The notes under the pieces: model-generated | Seen by the model: the letters and a program-made list of their open reading frames with translations, nothing else | What the model was told of the DNA's origin: nothing | Database searches by the model: none | Shown here: positions 20,436 to 27,899 of the stretch, piece by piece | Numbering within the stretch: position 1 is the stretch's first letter | How the letters are laid out: every line of letters begins with the position of its first letter | Source: a virus | IMG/VR virus record: IMGVR_UViG_3300046370_000094 | Location: 1 to 32,742 of that record | Length of the DNA: 32,742 bases | Direction: 5' to 3' (one strand) | Position numbers and translations under genes: made by a program

Positions 20436-21711
20436 GATACCATACAAGCCTAGAGACTTACAGGCTGAGATGCACAAGAACTTGAAAAGGTGGAATGTGC
20501 TGGTTATGCACAGACGCTTTGGTAAAACTGTATTTGCTGTCAACCATATGATTAAACATGTGCTTACTTGTGAGTTACCAAGACCAAGAGTTGCGTTAGT
20601 TGCTCCTACGTTTACGCAAGCTAAGAGGATAAGCTGGGATTATGTGAAGTATTATGCTGGAGTGATACCAGGTGTTACTTTTAACGAGACTGAGTTAAGA
20701 GCAGACTTTCCTAACAATGGTCGGATTATGTTATTGTCAGGTGAGAATCCAGATGCTTTGAGAGGTATATACTTAGACTTGTGTGTCTTTGATGAGTATG
20801 GGATGCAGAATCCTAGGGTATGGGGGGAGGTTGTAAGACCAGCCCTATCCGATAGAGAGGGTAGTGCCATCTTTTTGGGAACACCTGCTGGGCATAATCA
20901 TTTTTTTGATATACTCCAATCGGCTAAAGAGCAGAGTGAAGAGGGTTCTGACCAGTGGTACTGGAAGATTGCCAAAGCTAGTGAGACGAAACTTGTAAAA
21001 GATGTCGAGCTGGAAGCTGCTAAGTTGCAAATGACACCAGAGCAGTATGAGCAAGAGTATGAGTGTTCGTTTACGGCTGCTATTATTGGTGCGTATTATG
21101 GAAAGCTATTAGCTGATGCTGACGATAATGGCAAGATTACCAGGGTTCCATACGATCCTGCGTTGCCAGTTCATACAGCTTGGGACTTAGGGATTAATGA
21201 TTCAACGGCTATTTGGTTTGCACAGATCTATAGAGGGGGTGCTGTTAATGTTATTGACTATTATGAGAATAGTGGCGTTGGCTTGGACCATTACGCTGAA
21301 GTATTGCGAAAGAAAGATTATCACTGGGGAGATCATCTTGCTCCACATGATATTGAAGTTCGAGAACTGGGTAGTGGGAAATCGAGATTAGAGACGGCTT
21401 TTAGCTTGGGGATACGATTTAAGGTGATACCAAGAATGAAAATAGCTGACGGAATCAACGCTGCTCGAATGATGATACCTAAATGTTACTTTGATAGAGA
21501 CAAATGTGCTGAAGGGTTGGAAATGTTGAGACAGTATAGGCAGGAATGGGATGAAAAGAAAAAGTTATTCCGAGATCAGCCTAGACATGACTTTACAAGT
21601 CACGCTGCTGATGCGTTTAGATACTTATCTGTTGGGTTGGAGAATCGTACTGTGATGACAAGAGCACCACAATCGGTGGCTGTTAATGAGTACAATCCTT
21701 TTACGCTATGA
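20425..21711 (+). CDS. terL: Terminase large subunit
   Basis: This 428-residue packaging motor has an ATPase half with a variant Walker A (R-R-F-G-K-T, residues 30-35) and Walker B with catalytic Glu (L-D-L-C-V-F-D-E-Y, 117-125). The nuclease half has W-D-L-G-I-N-D-S-T near 252-260, with Asp253 as metal ligand, and a final D-F-T-S-H-A-A-D-A-F-R-Y near 390-401. It cuts concatemers and pumps DNA into the procapsid through the portal encoded four genes downstream. Length is at the short end for the family but complete. The stop overlaps the next ATG. Confidence 0.95.
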   Translation: MQVKIPYKPRDLQAEMHKNLKRWNVLVMHRRFGKTVFAVNHMIKHVLTCELPRPRVALVAPTFTQAKRISWDYVKYYAGVIPGVTFNETELRADFPNNGRIMLLSGENPDALRGIYLDLCVFDEYGMQNPRVWGEVVRPALSDREGSAIFLGTPAGHNHFFDILQSAKEQSEEGSDQWYWKIAKASETKLVKDVELEAAKLQMTPEQYEQEYECSFTAAIIGAYYGKLLADADDNGKITRVPYDPALPVHTAWDLGINDSTAIWFAQIYRGGAVNVIDYYENSGVGLDHYAEVLRKKDYHWGDHLAPHDIEVRELGSGKSRLETAFSLGIRFKVIPRMKIADGINAARMMIPKCYFDRDKCAEGLEMLRQYRQEWDEKKKLFRDQPRHDFTSHAADAFRYLSVGLENRTVMTRAPQSVAVNEYNPFTL

Positions 21712-22115
21712 GGTATGGGCAGGACTATGAAGATGCACTAGAGATGGTGAGGTATAGTGAGCATCATAGAGACTGGGATGATAGCATGATACAAGAATAT
21801 ATTGAAAAACCTTTAGGGATAAGACAGTATAAGATTATGAGAAACGAATTACATGAGCCATTAATGTTTGCTACTTGGGGTTTTCCTAATGATGAGCAGG
21901 TTTATGACTATGTTGGAACCACATACTTCCCTACTGATGGATACAAGGGAGGTGGCAATGATGTTTGGTTAGTAGACTTTATTGCAAAAAAAGGTTATAC
22001 AAGAAAAGGATTCCTTGAATTAAAAAGGATGTTCATGCGAAGTGGCTATAAGAAAGCCTTTTGGTTTAGACCTGAAACTAGAAAGTTAGGTTGGCATATG
22101 TTGAAAGGAAAGTAA
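21708..22115 (+). CDS. HlyC-family (RTX toxin-activating) lysine acyltransferase homologue
   Basis: The 135-residue protein aligns by eye along most of its length with the HlyC toxin-activating acyltransferases. S-E-H-H-R-D-W (His20) matches the S-P-L-H-R-N-W motif that holds HlyC's catalytic His23. I-R-Q-Y-K-I-M-R and then P-L-M-F-A-T-W-G match the family's Q-Y core and S-W/T-W strand. W-L-V-D-F-I-A (Asp90) matches the W-F-I-D-W-I-A motif with catalytic Asp92. In HlyC these residues transfer a fatty acid from acyl-ACP to internal lysines of the toxin. The protein is shorter than HlyC at its C-terminus. It overlaps terL by four bases and is one base from a lysine-rich gene, a possible substrate. 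A GNAT-like protein of other function is the alternative. Confidence 0.7.
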   Translation: MRYGQDYEDALEMVRYSEHHRDWDDSMIQEYIEKPLGIRQYKIMRNELHEPLMFATWGFPNDEQVYDYVGTTYFPTDGYKGGGNDVWLVDFIAKKGYTRKGFLELKRMFMRSGYKKAFWFRPETRKLGWHMLKGK

Positions 22116-22116
22116 C

Positions 22117-22764
22117 ATGGGTGGTGCTCCAAAGAAAATTGTAAAAACTGTAAAGAAGATTACAAAACCTGTAGAGAAAGTCGTTAAGAAGGTTGCGAAG
22201 CCAATAGAAAAAGCGATTGTTGAACCACTAGAAAAACCAGTTAAGAAAACTGTTAAGGAAGTTGTTAAAGCTCCAGAGATAGTTGTAAAGAAAGTTGTTA
22301 AGCCAGTCGTTAAAGAAATAGCTAAAGTGCCAAAGACTATAATAGAAGTTGGTGCTGATATTGTAGAACCTTTGGAGAAACCAGTTAAAAAGGTTGTTAA
22401 AGAAGTCAAAGACTTACCAAAAGATATAGAGAAAAAATTAATCGAGCCATTAGAAAGACCTGTTAAAAAAGCTATTAATGTAGTTGAAAAGATTGGTGCA
22501 GATATAGTTGAGCCTTTTGAAAGACCAGTTAAGAAACTTGTAAAAGAAGTCAAGGAGACTGTAACAGGTACAGACAAAGAAGATTACCGAGCACCAGTTG
22601 CTCCAGTTGTTACGCCTGAAGTTACACCTGAAGTTGTTGAAGATGAGAAGCCACCTATTATGACCAGGTATGCGACTAGAGGAAAGAGGTCAGGTCAAGC
22701 TGGTACAATTATGGAAGGCTATGGTGTAATACAAAGAAAGAAATCAGGAAGAGCCGTAACATAG
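22117..22764 (+). CDS. Lysine/valine-rich repeat protein
   Basis: The 215-residue protein has about 37 lysines in its first 147 residues, alternating with Val, Ile, Pro and Glu. The motif E-P-(L/F)-E-(K/R)-P-V-K-K recurs at residues 36-44, 84-92, 110-118 and 132-140, and G-A-D-I-V-E-P twice. The pattern predicts short amphipathic helices broken by prolines. The end is different: an acidic P-E-V-T-P-E-V linker, then a basic tail with G-T-I-M-E-G-Y-G. An AAAGGAAAG site precedes the start, in the end of the acyltransferase gene. It may be a virion or membrane-active protein. No family was recognised. Confidence 0.75.
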   Translation: MGGAPKKIVKTVKKITKPVEKVVKKVAKPIEKAIVEPLEKPVKKTVKEVVKAPEIVVKKVVKPVVKEIAKVPKTIIEVGADIVEPLEKPVKKVVKEVKDLPKDIEKKLIEPLERPVKKAINVVEKIGADIVEPFERPVKKLVKEVKETVTGTDKEDYRAPVAPVVTPEVTPEVVEDEKPPIMTRYATRGKRSGQAGTIMEGYGVIQRKKSGRAVT

Positions 22765-22773
22765 GAGATAGCA

Positions 22774-22995
22774 ATGTCATTTCTTAAACCAAAAGTATAT
22801 GTTCCACCACCACCACCAGTTCCAGAAGAGCCTGCTAAAGCTGATTATGAAAAGGCTGCTGCATTAGCTGGTGAAGCTGAAGCACAAGAGAGAAGAAAGC
22901 GTAGAGGTCGTGGTAGTACAATAGTTGCTGGACAGCTAGGGGAAACATCTACCAGCATGAGTGGCACAGGTGGTACACCAACTTTATTAGGATAA
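22774..22995 (+). CDS. Small pre-portal protein
   Basis: This 73-residue protein has a proline run (V-P-P-P-P-P-V-P), a helical Ala/Glu-rich middle (Y-E-K-A-A-A-L-A-G-E-A-E-A-Q-E) and a basic tail R-R-K-R-R-G-R-G-S-T-I-V-A-G. A small gene of this kind commonly precedes the portal in T7-like marine phages. The tail motif recalls the end of the preceding lysine-rich protein. A GGAGAT site is present. A structural or assembly role is likely from position only. Confidence 0.65.
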   Translation: MSFLKPKVYVPPPPPVPEEPAKADYEKAAALAGEAEAQERRKRRGRGSTIVAGQLGETSTSMSGTGGTPTLLG

Positions 22996-22999
22996 AGCT

Positions 23000-24592
23000 A
23001 TGATGAATGTCAAAGATATAGTTGCTAGGTTTCAACACGTTGAAGGTCAGCGAGATAACTGGAACAACCATTACCAGGAGTTAGCTGACTATATGCTGCC
23101 AAGAAAGGCTGACATAGTTAAGAAAAGAAGCCGTGGCGAAAAGAGAATGGAACTTATCTTTGATGGCACAGCTTTACAGGCTGTTGATTTGTTGTCATCT
23201 AGTTTGCATGGGATGTTAACATCAGGTGCTACACCTTGGTTTCACTTGACAATGAAAGATGAAGAGCTAGGCAGAGACGAAGAAGTACAAAGATGGTTAG
23301 AGGATTCATCACAAAGAATGATGCGTGCTTTTACCATGTCTAACTTTGAAACAGAAGTCCATGAGATGTATGTTGACCTAGTTGTTTTTGGTACTGGCTG
23401 TATGTTTGTGGAGATGGATGATAAGACATTACGCTTTAGCACAAGGCATATATCAGAGTTTTATGTAACAGAAGATCAGTATGGTATTGTTGATACTGTA
23501 TTTAGAAAGTATGAGATACCTGCAAGACAAGCTGTACAAAGATTTGGTATTGATAATGTCGGTGCTTTTATTGCCAGGACATTTGAGAAGAAGCCTGATG
23601 AGAATGTAGATATACTTCATGTTGTGATGCCAAGAAAAGATAGGGATCCAACGAAAGCAGATAATAAGAATATGCCGTTTGCATCCATGTACATTTGCAT
23701 GGAGACTAAGATGATACTGGCAGAGAGTGGTTTCCAAGAACTGCCATACGTTGTTCCACGCTTCCTAAAGGCAACAGGGGAAGTGATGGGGAGATCTCCA
23801 GCAATGGTTGCATTGCCAGATGTTAAGATGATAAATCTTATGTCTAAAACAATCATACAAGCGGCACAAAAAATGATAGATCCTCCACTACTAGTGCCTG
23901 ATGATGGGTTTTTACTCCCTATACGAACCCAGCCTGGGGGTCTCAACTTTTACAGATCAGGTTCCAGGGATACGATTACACCATTACAAACTGGTGCTAA
24001 CATACCTATTGGACTGAATATGGAAGAACAACGAAGGGCAGCAATTCGTACTGCGTTCTTCGTTGACCAACTTTTAAGTGGCAATCAACCAAACATGACA
24101 GCTACTGAAGTAATACAAAGACAGGAAGAACGAATGAGAGTTATCGGTCCTGTTCTTGGTAGGTTAATGAACGAAATGCTAAGACCTTTGATTGACAGGG
24201 CGTTTGCTTTGATGCTTCGTGCTGATATGCTTGCAGTGCCACCAGAGGTGTTGCAGGGCATGGATATTGATATTGAATATGTTTCTCCACTTGCTAGGGC
24301 ACAGAAGTCTAGCTCTGTTAATGGTGTGATGAGAGCCTTAGAGATATTGATGCCGTTGTCACAGTCACTACCTGTTGGGGATCATATTGATCCTGATGGA
24401 TTGGTTAACTATTTAACAGACGCATTAGGAGTGCCAAAGAAAGTATTAAAGTCACAATCATCTATTGATGAGGAAAGAGAACAGCGTGCAATGATGGAGC
24501 AAGAGCAGATGGAAAGGCAAATGGAGCAAGAAGATGTTGCTACAGTTGGTCAAGCTGCACAAGCTGTAAGAATGGTGGGTGCAAATGAATGA
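23000..24592 (+). CDS. Portal protein, T7 gp8-like head-tail connector
   Basis: The 530-residue protein matches the T7-type head-tail connector family. It begins with a helical region, W-N-N-H-Y-Q-E-L-A-D-Y-M-L-P-R, then D-G-T-A-L-Q-A-V-D-L-L-S-S-S-L-H-G near residues 54-70, and carries central T-P-W-F and F-G-T-G-C motifs. It ends in a Gln/Glu-rich helix. Twelve copies form the ring through which DNA enters and leaves the capsid. The length is typical. It is flanked by terminase and scaffold genes as expected. Confidence 0.93.
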   Translation: MMNVKDIVARFQHVEGQRDNWNNHYQELADYMLPRKADIVKKRSRGEKRMELIFDGTALQAVDLLSSSLHGMLTSGATPWFHLTMKDEELGRDEEVQRWLEDSSQRMMRAFTMSNFETEVHEMYVDLVVFGTGCMFVEMDDKTLRFSTRHISEFYVTEDQYGIVDTVFRKYEIPARQAVQRFGIDNVGAFIARTFEKKPDENVDILHVVMPRKDRDPTKADNKNMPFASMYICMETKMILAESGFQELPYVVPRFLKATGEVMGRSPAMVALPDVKMINLMSKTIIQAAQKMIDPPLLVPDDGFLLPIRTQPGGLNFYRSGSRDTITPLQTGANIPIGLNMEEQRRAAIRTAFFVDQLLSGNQPNMTATEVIQRQEERMRVIGPVLGRLMNEMLRPLIDRAFALMLRADMLAVPPEVLQGMDIDIEYVSPLARAQKSSSVNGVMRALEILMPLSQSLPVGDHIDPDGLVNYLTDALGVPKKVLKSQSSIDEEREQRAMMEQEQMERQMEQEDVATVGQAAQAVRMVGANE

Positions 24593-24788
24593 CCAGATAG
24601 CACAACTCAAGTTAATGTATAAAGATACATTTGAGGATAACGCTGGTAAGAAAGTTTTGGAGGATTTGGAGTTACGTTGTAACTGGCGTGCTTCAAGTTA
24701 TGTAGCTGGAGATGCCAATGCTACAGCCTTTGAAGAAGGTAAAAGGGCAGTCATACTACACATTTATAACATGATGAAAGAGGAGTAA
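24585..24788 (+). CDS. Bbp19-like small phage protein
   Basis: The 67-residue protein (ATG at 24585, with GTG at 24579 also open) shows K-D-T-F-E-D-N-A-G-K-K-V-L-E-D-L and, later, E-E-G-K-R-A-V-I-L-H-I. This is the pattern of the Bbp19-like family found between portal and scaffold genes in T7-like phages. The exact role is unknown, and its place in the operon suggests capsid assembly. It overlaps the portal by 8 bases. Confidence 0.75.
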   Translation: MNDQIAQLKLMYKDTFEDNAGKKVLEDLELRCNWRASSYVAGDANATAFEEGKRAVILHIYNMMKEE

Positions 24789-24790
24789 AT

Positions 24791-25636
24791 ATGTCAGAAC
24801 AAGTTGCTGAACAGGTAGCCGAACCAGTACAGCCCACAGCTATTGAGACACCAGCTGAGGTTGCACAAGGTGGGTCTGGTAACAGTTTCATTGAAATGAT
24901 ACCAGAAGAATTAAGGGAGCATCCTAGTCTATCACCAATCAAAGACGTTGGTAACTTAGCTAGGAGTTATGTAAACGCACAGAGATTAATTGGCAGTGAT
25001 AAAGTTCCGTTGCCAAAGAATCCAACAGACGAAGATTTAGATAACATTTACAGTAGGTTAGGCAGACCAGAGACACCGGAAGGTTATGAGTTGCCTGTTG
25101 ATGGTAATGTTATTACTGAAGAAGTTGCACAGCAATATGCAGACATTGCACATAATCTAAGACTTACACCACAACAAGCACAAGGTGTATTAGATTATTA
25201 CAAAAGCACAGTTGCACAAAGCTCAGAAGCTATGCAGCAAGAAGCAGAAGAACAGGCTGAAGCTACAGCAGCAGAACTTCAGAGAGAATGGGGTCAGGCT
25301 TTTGAGCAAAAGGTAACGGCTGCAAAAGAAGTCGTTGAACAGTTTGGTAGTAGTGATTTGCTACAGATGAAGCTAGAAGATGGTACAATGATTGGTAATC
25401 ATCCAGCTTTTATCAAAGCATTTGCTGCTATGGGTGAGTTTAAGTCAACTGTTACAAGCGAAGATACTGTATCTGAAAATGCTGTTAACAGACAATACAC
25501 ACCACAAATGGCACAACAAGAAGTTGACGCTATGATGAACGATAAGTCACACGCCTACTGGAACAGGAAGGATCCTATAGGAAGGCAACGTGCTGTTGAA
25601 CGTATGCAAGAATTGATGGGTTATATTCATGGCTGA
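24791..25636 (+). CDS. Capsid scaffold protein
   Basis: This 281-residue protein is acidic, rich in Glu, Gln and Ala and largely helical. The region P-E-E-L-R-E-H-P-S-L and G-R-P-E-T-P-E-G-Y-E is typical of T7-like scaffolds, as is the helical A-E-E-Q-A-E-A-T-A middle. The C-terminus (W-N-R-K-D-P-I-G-R-Q-R-A-V-E-R) is basic, as in scaffolds that contact the coat protein. It lies between portal and coat genes and would be removed during maturation. It starts two bases after the preceding stop. Confidence 0.88.
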   Translation: MSEQVAEQVAEPVQPTAIETPAEVAQGGSGNSFIEMIPEELREHPSLSPIKDVGNLARSYVNAQRLIGSDKVPLPKNPTDEDLDNIYSRLGRPETPEGYELPVDGNVITEEVAQQYADIAHNLRLTPQQAQGVLDYYKSTVAQSSEAMQQEAEEQAEATAAELQREWGQAFEQKVTAAKEVVEQFGSSDLLQMKLEDGTMIGNHPAFIKAFAAMGEFKSTVTSEDTVSENAVNRQYTPQMAQQEVDAMMNDKSHAYWNRKDPIGRQRAVERMQELMGYIHG

Positions 25637-25847
25637 TGAAATAACACCACAACAAGATATCCGTTTGGAATGTTTACGGCTTGCAGTTGAGTTTGGGACA
25701 CAAAGAGATGTGTTGCATCCAGAGAAACTTGCTGATATATATTACGAATGGGTTATGCAGGGTAGCTTGGCAACAAGTCCTCAAGACAATCGGAAAGACG
25801 ATAGCCTAAAGTCGGCTCAAAAAACTAGGAGTGTCCGTAAAGGGTAG
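25629..25847 (+). CDS. Small protein between scaffold and coat genes
   Basis: The 72-residue protein is an acidic helical domain (residues 1-45, with R-L-E-C-L-R-L-A-V-E and L-A-D-I-Y-Y-E-W-V) followed by a basic, probably flexible tail. Its start overlaps the scaffold stop by 8 bases. No name is known to me. Similar small genes lie here in other marine podoviruses. Confidence 0.7.
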   Translation: MADEITPQQDIRLECLRLAVEFGTQRDVLHPEKLADIYYEWVMQGSLATSPQDNRKDDSLKSAQKTRSVRKG

Positions 25848-25893
25848 CACACTGCAAATAAAATCAAATGTAACTTTTACGAAGGAGACTTAA

Positions 25894-26757
25894 ATGTCAA
25901 CATCAGTAACTACAGCATTTGTCCAACAGTATTCTGCTAACGTGCAGATGCTATCTCAGCAGATGGGAAGCCGTCTAAGAGATGCAGTTCGTGTGGAGAA
26001 TATTACTGGTAAAAATGCTTTTTTCGACCAGGTAGGCGTTGCTACTGCTCAGTTGCGTACAACTCGTCATGCCGACACACCACAGATGGACACACCTCAC
26101 GCAAGACGTAGGGTGAGTTTAGCTGACTATGAATATGCCGATTTAATTGATGACCAAGATAAGGTTAGAATGTTAATCGATCCTACATCTTCTTATGCAA
26201 TGGCAGCTGCTGCTGCAATGGGAAGAGCAATGGATGACGTTATCATCTCTGCTGCACTTGGAACATCTTTTACAGGTGAAACAGGCTCAACATCAACATC
26301 ATTTGCTGGTGCTAATCAGATTGCAAATGGAAGTGCCGATATGTCTATTGCCAAGTTAATCGAAGCTAAAAAGATTTTAGATTTAGCTGACGTTGACCCA
26401 TCAATACCAAGATATATTGCTGTTGGTCCTAATCAGATTGAAGCTCTATTAAACACAACATCAGTAACAAGTTCTGACTTTAACACAGTTAAGGCTCTTG
26501 TGCAGGGTGATGTGGATACATTCCTAGGCTTCAAGTTTATTGTAACAAACAGACTGTCGATTGCATCTAATATCAGATCATGTTTTGCTTGGGCAGAAGA
26601 TGGTATTGCTTTAGGTGTCGGAAAAGATGTTTCTGCAAGAATAGATGAGAGAGCTGACAAAGGTTATGCAACTCAAGTTTACTATTGCATGAGCATTGGT
26701 GCTACTAGAATGGAAGAATCCAAAGTAGTACAAATCGACTGTGATGAATCAGCTTAA
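25894..26757 (+). CDS. Major capsid protein
   Basis: This 287-residue protein is the shell subunit of the head. Features shared with the podovirus coat family (HK97 fold) include an N-terminal helix with Q-Q-M-G-S-R-L; H-A-D-T-P-Q near residue 60; D-Y-E-Y-A-D-L-I-D-D-Q-D; an alanine-rich spine helix (A-M-A-A-A-A-A-M-G-R-A-M-D-D); and a C-terminal domain with A-V-G-P and G-F-K-F-I-V-T-N-R-L. A strong GAAGGAGAC site in a 46-bp leader fits high expression. Confidence 0.93.
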   Translation: MSTSVTTAFVQQYSANVQMLSQQMGSRLRDAVRVENITGKNAFFDQVGVATAQLRTTRHADTPQMDTPHARRRVSLADYEYADLIDDQDKVRMLIDPTSSYAMAAAAAMGRAMDDVIISAALGTSFTGETGSTSTSFAGANQIANGSADMSIAKLIEAKKILDLADVDPSIPRYIAVGPNQIEALLNTTSVTSSDFNTVKALVQGDVDTFLGFKFIVTNRLSIASNIRSCFAWAEDGIALGVGKDVSARIDERADKGYATQVYYCMSIGATRMEESKVVQIDCDESA

Positions 26758-26772
26758 GGAAGGGAGTGAATA

Positions 26773-27252
26773 ATGACTACAAAAAACACAACTCTTGTAG
26801 CTAACTTTGAAGCTACTCCTCAAGTTGCAAGTGATGCTCACGAGTTACATGGCGTTTTGCGTGTAGCACAGGGTACAGTAGCGTTGGCTGCTGGTGATAG
26901 CACAGACAATGACATTGTTATGCTTGCACCAATACCAAGTAACGCATCAATAACATCAATCCAAATTGGATCAGATTCACTTGGTGGATCATGCACATTC
27001 AACGTGGGTCTATACCAGTCTAACGGAACAGTTGTAGATGAAGATCTATATGCTAGTGCTGTGGCTGATGGTGCAGCATTAGCTGAGTTAAGAAACGAAG
27101 CTGCTAATATAAACACTATCGGTCAACAGGCATGGGAAGATGCTGGTGCTTCAAGTGACCCAGGTGGTTACTACTATGTTGCAGCTACATTTAATGCAAC
27201 TGGTGGCACAGCAGGTGATATGTCTTTTATCATCCAGTATGTTGTTAACTAA
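26773..27252 (+). CDS. Probable capsid decoration protein
   Basis: The 159-residue protein follows the coat gene by 15 bases. It is rich in Ala, Gly, Ser and Thr with alternating beta strands and no charged helices, as expected of a virion surface protein. The first half has V-A-L-A-A-G-D-S and I-P-S-N-A-S-I-T-S-I-Q-I-G, a pattern seen in marine phage proteins beside the coat gene. Decoration or head-fibre function is inferred from position and composition. A stem-loop follows the gene. Confidence 0.65.
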   Translation: MTTKNTTLVANFEATPQVASDAHELHGVLRVAQGTVALAAGDSTDNDIVMLAPIPSNASITSIQIGSDSLGGSCTFNVGLYQSNGTVVDEDLYASAVADGAALAELRNEAANINTIGQQAWEDAGASSDPGGYYYVAATFNATGGTAGDMSFIIQYVVN

Positions 27253-27262
27253 AACCATTGTG

Positions 27263-27283
27263 AGGAGCAGTTAATCTGCTCCT
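27263..27283 (+). terminator. Stem-loop after the capsid genes
   Basis: AGGAGCAG and CTGCTCCT pair perfectly (8 bp) around TTAAT. Only TACTTTC follows, so termination is probably partial, or the hairpin protects or trims the coat message. It separates head genes from tail genes. Confidence 0.6.
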
Positions 27284-27301
27284 TACTTTCAGGAGTTTGA
27301 T

Positions 27302-27898
27302 ATGCCGTCAGTAGTAGATATTTGTAACGAAGCTATGGATTTACTTGGTGCAGCAACAATAACTGCACTAACGGAAAACTCTAAAGAAGCACGACTTTGT
27401 AATAGAAGATTTGAAACAGTAAGAGATGCCGTTCTAAGATCACATCCTTGGAATGTAGCTATATCAAGAGCAACACTAGCACAAGATAGTGATGCACCAT
27501 CATTCGGATTCACCTATCAATTTACATTACCTACAGACCCTTATTGCTTAAGGGTTATTTCTTTTTGGAACTCAAACGTAAACAATGAAGTTGCAGCTTA
27601 TGATAGCAATGTAATGTATAAGATAGAAGGTAGAAAGATACTTTCTAACGAAGGTACTTGTTCTATAATATATTTATCTAGGGTTACAGACACAGAGCAG
27701 TTTGATCCGTTGTTAAGTAGCACGATTGCACATAAACTTGCAGCAGAAACAGCCTATGCGATAACTGGTAGTAATGCTTTAGCACAGTCTATGTATTCTT
27801 TATATCAAGCACGATTAAGTGAAGCTAGAAGTATGGATGCACTAGAGGGTTATCCAGAACAGATACAGGCAGATACTTTCACCAACGCAAGGTTCTAA
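27302..27898 (+). CDS. Tail tubular protein A, T7 gp11-like
   Basis: The 198-residue protein matches the T7 gp11 type: V-V-D-I-C-N-E-A-M-D-L-L-G at the start, K-E-A-R-L-C-N-R-R-F-E near residue 40, and R-D-A-V-L-R-S-H-P-W-N-V-A near 50-62. These mark the adaptor that sits under the portal and starts the tail tube. A CAGGAG site precedes the start, and the next gene starts one base after the stop. Confidence 0.9.
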   Translation: MPSVVDICNEAMDLLGAATITALTENSKEARLCNRRFETVRDAVLRSHPWNVAISRATLAQDSDAPSFGFTYQFTLPTDPYCLRVISFWNSNVNNEVAAYDSNVMYKIEGRKILSNEGTCSIIYLSRVTDTEQFDPLLSSTIAHKLAAETAYAITGSNALAQSMYSLYQARLSEARSMDALEGYPEQIQADTFTNARF

Positions 27899-27899
27899 T

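Noticed and set aside
22086-22577. 163-codon leftward frame opposite the lysine-rich protein
   Set aside because: It is the antisense shadow of Lys/Val repeats, giving a Thr/Ser/Phe repeat. It has no promoter or start signal and the coding strand protein explains the region.
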